DNA of 64,000 bases from positions 279,604 to 343,603 of the forward strand of contig NZ_PJNW01000009.1 in NCBI RefSeq assembly GCF_002844595.1. Direction: 5' to 3'. The position numbers were made by a program, and so were the translations under genes. Below, piece after piece: positions 34,642 to 43,781 of the stretch. The DNA is from Pleomorphomonas diazotrophica (GTDB taxonomy: Bacteria > Pseudomonadota > Alphaproteobacteria > Rhizobiales > Pleomorphomonadaceae). Each line of letters opens with the position of its first letter. Positions within the stretch are counted from its first letter, which is position 1. Under the pieces are notes generated by a model. It saw only the letters and a program-made list of their open reading frames with translations. It was not told the DNA's origin and made no database searches.

Positions 34642-35521
34642 GATCATCCCTTCGTACGTGACGGCGGTGGCAGGTTCGGGAGATTGCGCCGAGGCAGGCG
34701 CAGCTTCGCCCTCATCTTGCAAGTCGGGACTCTTCCTGCGGATCTGCACCACCAAGATCAAAGCTTCTGAAGTTACTATCGTCGCTCGCCGAGCATCATG
34801 AGAGGACGCTGCGGTTCTTCACCCAGAAATAGGGTACGACAATGCTGCTCCTACCAGGAAAATGGCAGGTGGCATTGGTCGCACGTGATGCGAATACTCG
34901 ACAGAACAGCGGACGATGTGCTTCTTGCCCGCGTATTGTTCCCCTCCTCGCAATGGCTGGCACTTTTTACTAAGACGCGTTGTGCAGCACATCCCCCAAA
35001 CGGGGGATGTTTTCAGTCTTCGCACATTCTAATGGAGCGGTGCTGCGGCAACTTGGAAGCGATCGGAACCGTTTCGGCGGTTTGGATGGGTCGGAACTCG
35101 TCTTGAGCGCTGGTGTCGTTTAGCCGCCATCTCCCGCGCTTAACGCCGTACGAAAGTAATTCCGTAGGACATGGAAGTGAAGCCGTGGTTGTGGAAATGG
35201 TCTATATTTGATGGAAACCTGGGCTGTGATAGGTCTACATGGGTGCGAGCTCGATAACTAATCCATATAAAGACGAGGCTCCTGAAGCCTTGATGTCGAC
35301 CTGTGACAGTCTGATCGACGCTGTTCAGTGAACTGCCGGCATTTGATTAAGCTGTCGGTATATTGGGAGTATTTATCAGGTTTGATGGTTCATCGGGATT
35401 TCAAAAGTATACATTTCCTGTAGTCCTTTCCTCTTGCTTCAATCTGCATCGATTAATGAACAGATTATACATGGTGTGGGTGAGGCCTGCGTGTGCGTGG
35501 AGCAGACTGGGGCGGTGACTG
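34642..35521. other. Long AT-richer non-coding region before LuxR gene 1
   Basis: About 880 bp without a credible gene. Its first half (34698 to about 35090) is copy 1 of a block repeated at 36689-37105. It contains the hairpin CATCCCCC-aaac-GGGGGATG (34989-35008). Further along is the small dyad GTTCA-g-TGAAC (35323-35333). The rest is AT-rich promoter-like DNA. Confidence 0.7.
34698..35090 (+). repeat. Regulatory block repeat, copy 1
   Basis: Aligns along its length with 36689-37105. Shared landmarks in order: GCGCAGCTTCGCCCTC, CGAGCATC-TGAGAG, CACTTTTTACTAAG, AAACGGGGGATG, TTTCAGTCTTCGCA-ATTCTA, and a CGGTTT-rich end. Each copy lies about 430/210 bp before a LuxR-type gene. Confidence 0.8.
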
Positions 35522-36628
35522 ATGGAACAAGATAGAATTATCGACAAACTTTATGAAGCCGCACTTATACCTGAAAAATGGAATGATTTACTGGTCACCA
35601 TTAACCGGGAGGTTGGGACCTTTGCCGGAGTGATATTCACCCAATCTGAGATTGGGCGAGCGTTCATCGCGACCCCCGAAGCGGAAGAGATATTCCAGAA
35701 GTTCATAGAGGGCGGATGGGACAAGAAGAATTCTCGCATGGAAAGGGCCAACAAGCTCGACCATGCCGGCTTTCTCTGTGATCTCGATGTCTTCAAGGAA
35801 AGCGAACTTGCCTCCGAGCCGCTGTACAGGGACTTTCTCTATCCCCATGGGCTTGGGTGGTCGGTTGGAACGCATATAGCCGTACCCAACGGAGACGTGC
35901 TGGCGGCAAGCTTCGACGGCAAGCTGAGAGATGGGCCGATCCCGCGCGAGAAGATTGCCTGGCTCGACGCCATCCGGCCCCACCTTGCACGAGCATTGAG
36001 CATGATGGCGAGGTTGCAGATCGCAACGATCGCCAGGATTGCCGATGGCTTGGGGGCTTTTGGTCTTCCGGCCTGTGTCGTGAACGCCTCCGGCAAACTG
36101 TTGTCGGCCAATTCGCTGATGGAACCGCTGATACCCTCGGTGTTGGTCGACAGTAGGGCTCGGATCGCCTTGAGAAACCCCGGCGGCGATGCGCTTCTCA
36201 AGCAGGTTCTTGGCCGCGAACCCACGCGGGACGGATGGAGCGACGTCATGTCCATTCCTGTTCCGGCCACCGAAGACCAGCCGGCCTGCGTCGTGCATCT
36301 GCTTCCGATCCGCGGAAACGGCAGGGATCTTCTGCCACGAGGTATCTTCATTCTGGCGGTGAGCATCCTTGCCTCGTCCGCGCTTCCGGACGCATCTTTG
36401 CTGAGGGGATTGTTCGACCTGACACCCATGGAGGCAAAGGTGGCGAGACTGGTGGCGCTCGGCACCTCCACGGAGGAGATTTGCCGCCTATCCAGGATCT
36501 CGAGAAACACCCTGAAAAGCCACCTGAAGGCGATATACGCCAAGACAGGCACCGATCATCAGGCATATCTCGTCAGACTGTTGTCTGGTGCTCCCATGCC
36601 ACAAAGCTGGTTGGCTCACGAAAGCTGA
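35522..36628 (+). CDS. LuxR-family transcriptional regulator 1
   Basis: 368 residues. The C-terminal ~60 residues form a LuxR/FixJ helix-turn-helix: FDLTPMEAKVARLVALGTST, then EEICRLSRISRNTLKSHLKA and IYAKTGTDHQAYLVRLL. The N-terminal ~290 residues show PAS-like character (ACVVNASGKLLSANSLME) but no autoinducer-domain residues (no conserved W/Y/D pattern) and no receiver Asp. Starts ATGGAACAAGAT at 35522. Domain layout and length match the neighbouring LuxR gene, although the sequences are strongly diverged. Signal and targets unknown. Confidence 0.85.
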   Translation: MEQDRIIDKLYEAALIPEKWNDLLVTINREVGTFAGVIFTQSEIGRAFIATPEAEEIFQKFIEGGWDKKNSRMERANKLDHAGFLCDLDVFKESELASEPLYRDFLYPHGLGWSVGTHIAVPNGDVLAASFDGKLRDGPIPREKIAWLDAIRPHLARALSMMARLQIATIARIADGLGAFGLPACVVNASGKLLSANSLMEPLIPSVLVDSRARIALRNPGGDALLKQVLGREPTRDGWSDVMSIPVPATEDQPACVVHLLPIRGNGRDLLPRGIFILAVSILASSALPDASLLRGLFDLTPMEAKVARLVALGTSTEEICRLSRISRNTLKSHLKAIYAKTGTDHQAYLVRLLSGAPMPQSWLAHES

Positions 36629-37316
36629 GCCGGAAAATCTGTGGTCTCAGAACACAGGTCTTCCTTGGCACTCGTACCCTTGCGAGGAGATAGGCGCAGC
36701 TTCGCCCTCGCCTTGACGCGTCAGGACCCTTCCGACGAGTCTTCACTGTCAAGACCGAAGTTGCTGCAAATTCTCTCCGGGCTTTGTCGAGCATCGTGAG
36801 AGTGGCTGCGGCTGTTCATGCAGAAAACAGGCATGACGATGCCACTCCTGCCGGGAAGAGGGCAGATGGAATCGGTCATGGAGATCTGGAAATACACAGC
36901 ATAGCAACCTGCGCTGTGCTTATCACCCGGACATTGCTTCCCCCATCGCAATGACTAACACTTTTTACTAAGCCAGTCGGAGCAGTGCATCTCTCAAACG
37001 GGGGATGCTTTCAGTCTTCGCATATTCTAGTCGAGCGGAGCTGCAGCCTCTCGGCGGCGAGCCACCTGTCGCAGCCGTCTCGGTTTCGACGGTTTTGGAC
37101 AAGTGAAGCTCATGTCGAGAGCAGTCGGGAGGGGCGATTGCAAAGCAAAACTTGCAGGCGGTGCCCCTGCACATAGGGGAAAGTCGAATTTACTCGAAGT
37201 ACTCTTCGTGTCTTCCGTGTGAAGGTGAAGGCGAATTGCGCATCTTGTCTGCCATCTGACGCCGTTGAACTGAAAAGTGAGAACAAGGAATCCAGTTAAC
37301 CCGGGATGTTGATCAA
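36629..37316. other. Non-coding region between the two LuxR genes
   Basis: About 690 bp with no credible frame. Most of it (36689 to about 37105) is copy 2 of the regulatory block. The remainder before the second LuxR gene is AT-rich. The stretch at the left edge resembles DNA just upstream of the cysteine peptidase gene, so the duplicated segment began in that promoter. Confidence 0.7.
36689..37105 (+). repeat. Regulatory block repeat, copy 2
   Basis: Second copy of the block at 34698-35090. The hairpin is degenerate here (GCATCTCTC-aaac-GGGGGATGC), but the CACTTTTTACTAAG and TTTCAGTCTTCGCA-ATTCTA words are kept. Confidence 0.8.
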
Positions 37317-38444
37317 ATGAAACAAGTCGATGCCGACAGGGCTCTGGCTATCGTTTCGGAGGAAATAGAAAGGGCAGCATTTGGTCTTTCGACGTGGACT
37401 GATGTGGCATCGCGTCTTGTTGACGTATTTCCAGGCTCATCCTGCGTTGTATTGAGTGAGGATCGCCTGATGAAAGAGCTCAGGCTTTTTGATTCAGTGA
37501 ATATAGAGAAGCATCATATAGAAAGTTACACGAAGTATTTTGCTTTCAGGAATCCATGGATAAAAGTGATGGACTTTCTTCCTGATGGGGCCTGCGTCGT
37601 GACGGAAAGAGATTTTCCAGTCAAGAAAATTGAGAATACAGAATACTATAGCGATTTTGTCAGGCATGTTCCGAACTTTGACGCGGCTACCGGAATAACC
37701 CTAGATATTGATCCCAGCGCGACATTCAGAATTCCGCTTCATTACTCGCGGGCCTATGCCGAACGCTACGATCCTTGGGCGGAGTGGATACTGAGCAGGC
37801 TGAGAGGTGTCCTGAGACGAACCGCAAATGGCCTCCTCATCAGGGAAGAGCAGAATGATCTGCAGCTTGCCCATGCGGCGCTGACCAACAGGGCGAATGA
37901 TCTGGCGCTCGTAGTGAATAGCGAGATGAAGATCATCGATGCCAATGGGGCTGCGATAAAAGCGCTGGTGAGGTCGGATGTCCTATGGGAGAGACAGGGC
38001 AAACTTACGTTCCGTGACCGGAGGCTGGTCGAAGCGGTCCCGGCCGCCGTCAGGAGCATCGCGGCGTCGGCGAGCTCTGAAGTCACCTCCGTGGGAGCCC
38101 ACTTGGAAAGCGGACACTGGATCGTCCATTTCTCCCTCGTGGCCGGGTCGAGATCGAACGCCCTCCGGTTTTCAAGGCCGCTCGTTCTGCTCCAGGCGCG
38201 AAACCTGTCGGCGATGCAGCCGCTTCAGCCGCTGACCGACTTCGCGCGCATGTTCATGCTGACACCCGCCGAGGAGCTGTTCTGCCGCCACCTGATGGCG
38301 GGCATCTCCCTGAAAGACATCGCCATCGCGACCGGCGTCACCTTCGAGACGGCGCGCTTCCGGCTTCGGGCGATCTTTCAGAAGGCAGGGGTCCACAGGC
38401 AGGGCGAGCTGGTTTCGCTGCTCTACCGAAGCGTCGGACACTGA
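37317..38444 (+). CDS. LuxR-family transcriptional regulator 2
   Basis: 375 residues with the same layout as the upstream regulator: a PAS-like N-terminal region and a C-terminal helix-turn-helix (FMLTPAEELFCRHLMAGISL, DIAIATGVTFETARFRLRAI, FQKAGVHRQGELVSLLYRS). Identity to the first copy is low even in the helix-turn-helix. The 5' half has markedly lower GC than the window average, a sign of transfer. Its end lies 60 bp from the end of tRNA-Tyr, which is on the opposite strand. Confidence 0.85.
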   Translation: MKQVDADRALAIVSEEIERAAFGLSTWTDVASRLVDVFPGSSCVVLSEDRLMKELRLFDSVNIEKHHIESYTKYFAFRNPWIKVMDFLPDGACVVTERDFPVKKIENTEYYSDFVRHVPNFDAATGITLDIDPSATFRIPLHYSRAYAERYDPWAEWILSRLRGVLRRTANGLLIREEQNDLQLAHAALTNRANDLALVVNSEMKIIDANGAAIKALVRSDVLWERQGKLTFRDRRLVEAVPAAVRSIAASASSEVTSVGAHLESGHWIVHFSLVAGSRSNALRFSRPLVLLQARNLSAMQPLQPLTDFARMFMLTPAEELFCRHLMAGISLKDIAIATGVTFETARFRLRAIFQKAGVHRQGELVSLLYRSVGH

Positions 38445-38503
38445 AAAACGGTCAGCCCGGAGCGAGCCTAACTACTGCCGCAATGCAGAAAAGCTGGAGG
38501 GAA

Positions 38504-38588
38504 TGGTGGGAGAAGTAGGACTCGAACCTACGAAGGCCTAGCCAGCGGATTTACAGTCCGCCCCCTTTGCCGCTCGGGACATTCTCCC
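38504..38588 (-). tRNA. tRNA-Tyr (GTA)
   Basis: Class II tRNA with long variable arm. Minus strand begins GGGAGAATGTCCCGAGCGG; the anticodon loop reads CTGTAAA (anticodon GTA); T-arm GGTTCGAGTCC; acceptor closes with TTCTCCC and an encoded CCA. Confidence 0.95.
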
Positions 38589-38799
38589 ATCCCGCTCCGC
38601 CGCTGCCCGAAGGCGTCGGCTGAACGGGCGCTCTTATGGCGGCCACACCGGGCGCTGTCAACCCCGTGGCCGGATTGTTTTGTCGACAATGCGATTGGCC
38701 GGAAGCGGAAGGCGGAAACCGGCGGGCTGGCGGGCGAGGGGGACGGAAGAAAAAGCCGCGCCACTGGCGTCGAAAGGGCGTCGCGGCTATAAGCGCCGC

Positions 38800-39636
38800 A
38801 TGTCCGACGATACTTCCTCTTCCAAGCGCCCGTTCAAGCGGGCAGGGCGGCCTCAGGGCCGGCCAGACGGCAAATCCGGTCCACGCGAGTTCCGCCCCCG
38901 TCCCAAGCGCGAGCGCGAGGCCGGCGAGGCCCTGTGGCTCTACGGCCTCCACACCGTGGAATTTGCGCTGAAGAATCCCCGCCGCGTCGCCCTGCGCCTC
39001 CTCGCCACGCGCAACGCCCAGGCCCGCCTCGCCGAGCGCTTCCCCGACGGCAAGCTGCCGATCGCCGCCGAGGAGGCCTCTCCCTATGTGCTCGACCGGC
39101 TGCTTGGGTCCGAGGCGGTGCATCAGGGCTGCGCGCTGGAAGTCCAGCCGCTCAAGCCGCAGACGACGCTGGAGCTGTCCGGTGCCCGTATCGTGCTGGC
39201 GCTCGATCAGGTCACCGATCCGCACAACGTCGGCGCCATCCTGCGCTCGGCCACCGCCTTCGGCGCCGATGCCGTGCTGACCACGACGCGCCACAGCGCC
39301 GCCGAATCCGGCGTGCTGGCGAAATCGGCCTCCGGCGCGCTGGACGTGGTGCCCGTGACCTCCGTCCGCAATCTCGGCGACACGCTGGAGGAGATGAAGG
39401 CGGCCGGCTTCACCGTGGTCGGCCTCGATTCGGAGGCGCCCGAGCCGCTCGACGAGGTGCGCCTCATCGCGCCGGTCTGCCTGGTGCTCGGCGCCGAGGG
39501 CAAGGGCCTGCGCCAGCGGACGCGCGAACTCTGCGACGTGCTCGCCCGCATCGACATGCCCGGCGAGATCAAGAGCCTCAACGTCTCCAACGCCGCCGTG
39601 CTGTCGCTCTACATGGTGCGCAAGGCCCTAGCTTGA
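38800..39636 (+). CDS. rlmB: 23S rRNA (guanosine-2'-O)-methyltransferase, TrmH/SpoU family
   Basis: 278 residues. Family knowledge: RlmB methylates G2251 in the ribosomal P-loop. A basic, disordered N-terminus (KRPFKRAGRPQGRPDGK) precedes the substrate-binding domain (LWLYGLHTVEFALKNP) and the knotted SPOUT domain with its three motifs: ALDQVTDPHNVGAILRSA, LVLGAEGKGLRQ, and IPMxGxxxSLNVS-type DMPGEIKSLNVSNAA. Start at 38800 (MSDDTSSSKRPF) is preferred; the frame upstream to 38680 overlaps the tRNA-Tyr upstream area. Confidence 0.92.
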   Translation: MSDDTSSSKRPFKRAGRPQGRPDGKSGPREFRPRPKREREAGEALWLYGLHTVEFALKNPRRVALRLLATRNAQARLAERFPDGKLPIAAEEASPYVLDRLLGSEAVHQGCALEVQPLKPQTTLELSGARIVLALDQVTDPHNVGAILRSATAFGADAVLTTTRHSAAESGVLAKSASGALDVVPVTSVRNLGDTLEEMKAAGFTVVGLDSEAPEPLDEVRLIAPVCLVLGAEGKGLRQRTRELCDVLARIDMPGEIKSLNVSNAAVLSLYMVRKALA

Positions 39637-39702
39637 GACTGTGCCAATAGGGTGCGGGGCAGGGTTGCACCTGACCGTGCCTTCGGATATTCGGAAACCC
39701 GC

Positions 39703-39777
39703 GCCGGCGTAGCACAGCGGTAGTGCAGCGGTTTTGTAAACCGAAGGTCGGGAGTTCGATCCTCTCCGCCGGCACCA
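39703..39777 (+). tRNA. tRNA-Thr (TGT)
   Basis: GCCGGCG acceptor pairs with CGCCGGC; D-arm GCACAGCGGTAGTGC; anticodon loop TTTGTAA gives TGT; T-arm GGTTCGATCC-like sequence (GAGTTCGATCCTC); encoded CCA. Confidence 0.95.
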
Positions 39778-39807
39778 CTTTTCCACAGCTACTGACAAGC
39801 CTGTCGG

Positions 39808-40224
39808 TTACCTCCCTATCCACTGCGCCATGCCGATGGACTTGGGCGCGGTGGGCTCGAAGCCGTATTGGGCGTAGAGGTGCTTGGCGTCGCCGTCGGC
39901 GATCAGGCTGACGTAGGCTTCCGCCGGGGCGATCTGCCGCAACTCGGCCATCAGGGCCGACATGATCGCCTTGCCGAGGCCGCGAGCCTGATGATCGGGC
40001 TCCACGGCGATGTCGACGACCTGATAGCAGAGCCCGTCTCCCATGACGCGGCCCATGCCCACGACCTCGGCGCCGTGCCTGATCACCACTCCGATCACCG
40101 TGTTCGGCAGGCCGGCGGTGGCGGCTTTCTCGCTTCTGGGCGTCAGGCCGGCCACCCGGCGAAGGCGACAGTAGTCGTCGACGGCCGGAACCTCGACGCT
40201 GATTGTGTACTCGCCGGTCATCAT
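39808..40224 (-). CDS. GNAT-family N-acetyltransferase
   Basis: 138 residues, single GNAT fold. Acetyl-CoA-binding motif A is VVDIAVEPDHQARGLGKAIM; the C-terminal motif includes YAQYGFEPT. Substrate unknown; the short length and motif match the YhhY/ElaA-like set. Start ATG 40224 has GAGGAG nine bases upstream. Confidence 0.85.
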   Translation of the reverse strand: MMTGEYTISVEVPAVDDYCRLRRVAGLTPRSEKAATAGLPNTVIGVVIRHGAEVVGMGRVMGDGLCYQVVDIAVEPDHQARGLGKAIMSALMAELRQIAPAEAYVSLIADGDAKHLYAQYGFEPTAPKSIGMAQWIGR

Positions 40225-40406
40225 TGAATCGTTCTCCTCATGTCGGCCTGCAACATGTCTGCTTGCCTGGGAGTGCGCAACGTCGCCGCGCTCAGGCGCG
40301 TTCAAGGAGAATGTTTTTCCTTGCCTTCACGTGGGCGGATGCTTTTCAACAATGCTGTTCCAGGTGTCTGGATATCCGGGCCGGATCGAGCCGGGAGACT
40401 TGAAGC

Positions 40407-41396
40407 TTGCGTCGCGCCCTGATCCTCGTCAGGCGGCGGGCCATCAGCGCCGTTCCCGTGCTGCTGATCGTCGTGGTCGCCACCTTTCTGCTGCTGGAAG
40501 CAGCGCCGGGCGATGCCGTCGATGCGTATCTGCTGTCGGCCGGTGGCGGCGACGCGGCGCTGGCGGCCGGTCTCAGGGCGCAATACGGGCTCGACCAGTC
40601 GCTTCTCTCCCGCCTCCTTCTCTACATGGCCGCCTTGGGCCGGCTCGATCTCGGCTGGTCCGTCGCCTTCGAGCGGCCGGTGCTGGCGCTCATCGCCGAG
40701 CGCCTGCCGACCACGCTTCTGCTGATGGGATCGGCCACCGCCTTGTCCTTCGGGCTCGGCTCGCTCTTCGGCGTTGTCGCCGGCAGCCGTCCCGGCTCCT
40801 TTCGCGACCGGGCGCTCTCCATCGGCGCGCTGACGCTCTACGCCATCCCCGGCTTCTGGCTGGGGCTCGTGCTGGTGCTGGTATTCTCGGTGTCGCTGAG
40901 GTGGTTGCCGATCGCCGGCATCGAGACCATCGCCTCCGGCAAGCACGGCCTTGCCCGCGCCGCCGATATCGCCCGCCATCTGGCGCTGCCGGTGGTGGCG
41001 CTCGGCGTCATCTATCTCGCCCTGTTCCTTCGGGTGATGCGCTCCGCCATGGCCGAAGTCTGGCGGCAGGATTTCGTGCTGGCGGCCCGCGCCAAGGGGC
41101 TGACGCGCCGCCGCATCGTCTGGCGGCACGTTGTCAGGGCGGCGCTGCTGCCGCTCGTCACCGTGCTCGGCCTGCAATCGGCCGGCATGCTGGGCGGATC
41201 GGTGGTGATCGAGAGCGTGTTCGCCATTCCCGGCTTCGGGCGCCTCGCGCAGGAGGCGGTGGCCGGCCGCGACGCGCCGCTCTTGATCGGCATCATCCTG
41301 ACCTCGGCGGTTCTGGTGATCCTGGTCAACCTTGCCGTCGATCTGCTCTATGCCGTGCTCGATCCGCGCATCGGCGCCTCGGAGGCCTCGTCATGA
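40407..41396 (+). CDS. Nik/Dpp-type ABC transporter permease 1
   Basis: 329 residues, six helices, DppB/NikB type (RRALILVRRRAISAVPVLLI at the N-terminus, coupling loop LAARAKGLTRRRIVWRHVVR). The only reasonable start is TTG at 40407, with GGGAGA upstream; no ATG gives the N-terminal helix. Stop overlaps the next ATG. First gene of a permease-permease-ATPase-ATPase-aminotransferase operon with no binding protein gene. Confidence 0.85.
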   Translation: MRRALILVRRRAISAVPVLLIVVVATFLLLEAAPGDAVDAYLLSAGGGDAALAAGLRAQYGLDQSLLSRLLLYMAALGRLDLGWSVAFERPVLALIAERLPTTLLLMGSATALSFGLGSLFGVVAGSRPGSFRDRALSIGALTLYAIPGFWLGLVLVLVFSVSLRWLPIAGIETIASGKHGLARAADIARHLALPVVALGVIYLALFLRVMRSAMAEVWRQDFVLAARAKGLTRRRIVWRHVVRAALLPLVTVLGLQSAGMLGGSVVIESVFAIPGFGRLAQEAVAGRDAPLLIGIILTSAVLVILVNLAVDLLYAVLDPRIGASEASS

Positions 41397-42220
41397 GCTT
41401 CCTCCGCCGATTGGTCTTGAGCCCCACCGGCGCCGCCGGCCTTGCGCTGCTCGCCGTCATTGCGGCCGCCGCGCTGCTCGCCCCCTGGATCTCGCCCGGT
41501 GACCCCTTGCGCATCGCCGGCCCGGCGCTGCTGCCGCCGTTTTCCGACCCGATGCTGCCCCTCGGCACCGACCGCCTCGGCCGCGACGTGCTGGCCGGCC
41601 TTCTCCATGGCGCCCGCACCTCGTTGATCGTCGGCCTCGCCGCCGCCGCCGCCGCCGTGCTGATCGGCTCGATCGTCGGCACCATCGCCGGCTTCGCCGG
41701 CAAGCTCATCGACGAGGTCCTGATGCGCATCGTCGATGCCTTCCAGATCGTGCCGGGCTTCCTCCTCGCGCTGGCCTTCGTGTCGGTGGCCGGTGGCTCG
41801 CTCGAAACGGTGATCCTCGCCATCGCGCTCGGCGCCTGGGCGCAGCCGGCCCGCCTGGTGCGCGCCGAGGTGCTCTCCATCCGCGAGCGCGACTATGTGG
41901 CGGCCGCCCGCGTCATCGGCATGCATCCGCTGGAGATCGCCTTCAAGGAGATCCTGCCCAACGCGCTGCCGCCGGTGCTGGCGCTCGCCGCCGTCATCGT
42001 CGCCGCCGCCATCCTCACCGAGGCCGCCCTGTCCTTCCTCGGCCTCGGCGACCCCAACGTCGTCACCTGGGGCTCGATGATCGCGGAGGGGCGCAACGTG
42101 CTGCGCGCCGCGCCCTTCCTGTCGGTGATCCCCGGCATCGGCCTCGTCGCCGCCGTGCTCGGCGTCTACCTCGTCAGCGAGGCGGCCGGCGAGGCGCTGG
42201 GGCGGGGAGGGCGGCCATGA
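41393..42220 (+). CDS. Nik/Dpp-type ABC transporter permease 2
   Basis: 275 residues, DppC/NikC type. Motifs PLGTDRLGRDVLAGLLHGAR after the first helix and the coupling loop AARVIGMHPLEIAFKEILPN are diagnostic. Overlaps the neighbouring genes by ATGA on both sides. Partner of the preceding permease in the membrane channel. Confidence 0.9.
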   Translation: MSFLRRLVLSPTGAAGLALLAVIAAAALLAPWISPGDPLRIAGPALLPPFSDPMLPLGTDRLGRDVLAGLLHGARTSLIVGLAAAAAAVLIGSIVGTIAGFAGKLIDEVLMRIVDAFQIVPGFLLALAFVSVAGGSLETVILAIALGAWAQPARLVRAEVLSIRERDYVAAARVIGMHPLEIAFKEILPNALPPVLALAAVIVAAAILTEAALSFLGLGDPNVVTWGSMIAEGRNVLRAAPFLSVIPGIGLVAAVLGVYLVSEAAGEALGRGGRP

Positions 42221-42999
42221 CGACGCTTGCCGCCATCGACGGCCTCACCGTCACCTATCGCCGCGCCCCGGCGCCGGCCCTCTCCGGCCTGTCGCTCGAT
42301 ATCGAGGCCGGCGAAATCCTGGCGATCATCGGCGAAAGCGGCTCGGGCAAGTCGACGCTGGCCCGCGCCATCGCCGGCCTTCTGCCGGAGAAAACGACCA
42401 TCGCCGGTCGCCTCACGTGGCCCGGCCTCGACGGCGCCCCACGCGCAGGCCGCGACATCGGCTACGTGTTCCAGGACCCCGGCTCCAGCCTCAACCCAGT
42501 GCTCACCATCGGCGAGCAGGTGGGGGAGGGCGCGCGCCGCCACCTCGGCCTCGACCGTCGCGCCGCCGTCGCTGAAGCCGTGCGCCTCCTCGCCCGCGTT
42601 CACCTGCCGGAGCCCCAGCGCATCGCCCGCGCCTATCCGCACCAACTTTCGGGCGGTCAGCGCCAACGGGTGGCGATCGCCGCGGCCATCGCCGCCCGGC
42701 CGCGCCTTCTCATCGCCGACGAGGTCACCTCGGCGCTGGACGTGCTGGTGCAGGCGGCCATCGTCGATCTGCTGGTCGAGCTGGTCCGGGCCGACGGCAT
42801 GACGCTGGTCTTTGTCACCCATGATCTGGCGCTCGCCTCCGGCATCGCCGACCGCGTGGCCGTGATGGCCGAGGGGCGCCTCGTCGAGCTCGGCCCCACC
42901 GCCGAGGTGGTCGGCGCGCCCAGGGCGGTGGAGACGGCGGCGCTTGTTGCCGCCCATATCGATCTCTCGTCGCCGCCGCTGGTCGGGGAGGCGTCATGA
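42217..42999 (+). CDS. Nik/Dpp-type ABC transporter ATP-binding protein 1
   Basis: 260 residues, which is NikD length and shorter than DppD by the C-terminal oligopeptide/Fe-S extension. Walker A GESGSGKST at 39-47; signature LSGGQRQRVAIAAA; Walker B LLIADEVTSALD; H-loop VTHDLALASGIADR. All catalytic motifs intact. Coupled by ATGA to both neighbours. Confidence 0.9.
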   Translation: MTTLAAIDGLTVTYRRAPAPALSGLSLDIEAGEILAIIGESGSGKSTLARAIAGLLPEKTTIAGRLTWPGLDGAPRAGRDIGYVFQDPGSSLNPVLTIGEQVGEGARRHLGLDRRAAVAEAVRLLARVHLPEPQRIARAYPHQLSGGQRQRVAIAAAIAARPRLLIADEVTSALDVLVQAAIVDLLVELVRADGMTLVFVTHDLALASGIADRVAVMAEGRLVELGPTAEVVGAPRAVETAALVAAHIDLSSPPLVGEAS

Positions 43000-43781
43000 C
43001 CGCGCCCCTTCTCGTCGCCCGCGACCTCCGCTGCAGCTTCACGAGCGGCGGCCGCCACGTCGCCGCCCTCGACGGCGTGTCGCTGACCATCGCCCCCGGC
43101 GAGACGCTGGGCCTCGTTGGCGGCTCCGGCTGCGGCAAGTCGACGCTGGCGCGCGTGCTCACCCGCCTGATCGCGCCGGAGGGCGGCTCCGTCACCTTCA
43201 TGAGCGACGACTGGTTGGCGCTTGGTGGCAACCGCCTGCGCGCCGCCCGGCGGCACATGCAGATGGTATTCCAGGATCCGCTCGCCGCCTTCAACCCGCG
43301 CGCCACGGTGGGCGGCGTCATCGCCGACGCGCTGCGCATTCACGCCGTGGTGCCCGGGGCCGTGCGCTCCAAGGAAGTCGCCCGCCTGATCGATCGCGTC
43401 GGCCTGCCGTCCGCTCTCCTGGGGCGATCGATCCGCGACATCTCCGGCGGCCAGCGCCAGCGGGTGGCCATCGCCCGCGCCATCGCCGTCCGGCCGCGCC
43501 TAATCATTCTGGACGAAGCGGTTTCGGCGCTCGACGTTTCGGTGCGCGGCCGTATACTGGATCTCTTGGTCGGCCTTCAAAGGGAGACCGGCGTTGCCTA
43601 TCTCTTCATTTCGCACGACCTCGCGGTGGTGCGGGCCGTCTCGCAGCGCATCGCCGTGATGGCGGCGGGCCGCATCGTCGAGGAAGGACCGGCAGCCGGC
43701 GTCATTGCCGCGCCATCGTCAAGCGTTCTCGTGGATCTGATCGGCGCCGTGCCGCGCCTCAACGGGATTCCGCCATCATGA
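42996..43781 (+). CDS. Nik/Dpp-type ABC transporter ATP-binding protein 2
   Basis: 261 residues, NikE length. Walker A GGSGCGKST at 42-50; Q-loop region MVFQDPLAAFNPRATVGG; signature ISGGQRQRVAIARA; Walker B LIILDEAVSALDVSV; H-loop ISHDLAVVRAVSQR. Forms the ATPase heterodimer with the preceding protein. Overlaps the aminotransferase start by ATGA. Confidence 0.9.
   Translation: MTAPLLVARDLRCSFTSGGRHVAALDGVSLTIAPGETLGLVGGSGCGKSTLARVLTRLIAPEGGSVTFMSDDWLALGGNRLRAARRHMQMVFQDPLAAFNPRATVGGVIADALRIHAVVPGAVRSKEVARLIDRVGLPSALLGRSIRDISGGQRQRVAIARAIAVRPRLIILDEAVSALDVSVRGRILDLLVGLQRETGVAYLFISHDLAVVRAVSQRIAVMAAGRIVEEGPAAGVIAAPSSSVLVDLIGAVPRLNGIPPS

Noticed and set aside
34955..34975. Sigma-54 promoter (TGGCAC then TTTTTAC) before LuxR gene 1
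   Set aside because: The -12 element lacks the expected GC, and the -24 GG is lost in copy 2.
34989..35008. CATCCCCC-aaac-GGGGGATG hairpin as a CRISPR-like or terminator unit
   Set aside because: Only two widely spaced copies, one degenerate, and no T-run; it is part of the larger duplicated block.
34798..35106. 102-codon frame in the LuxR upstream block
   Set aside because: No ribosome-binding site, poor codon use, and the frame is not kept in the second copy of the block.
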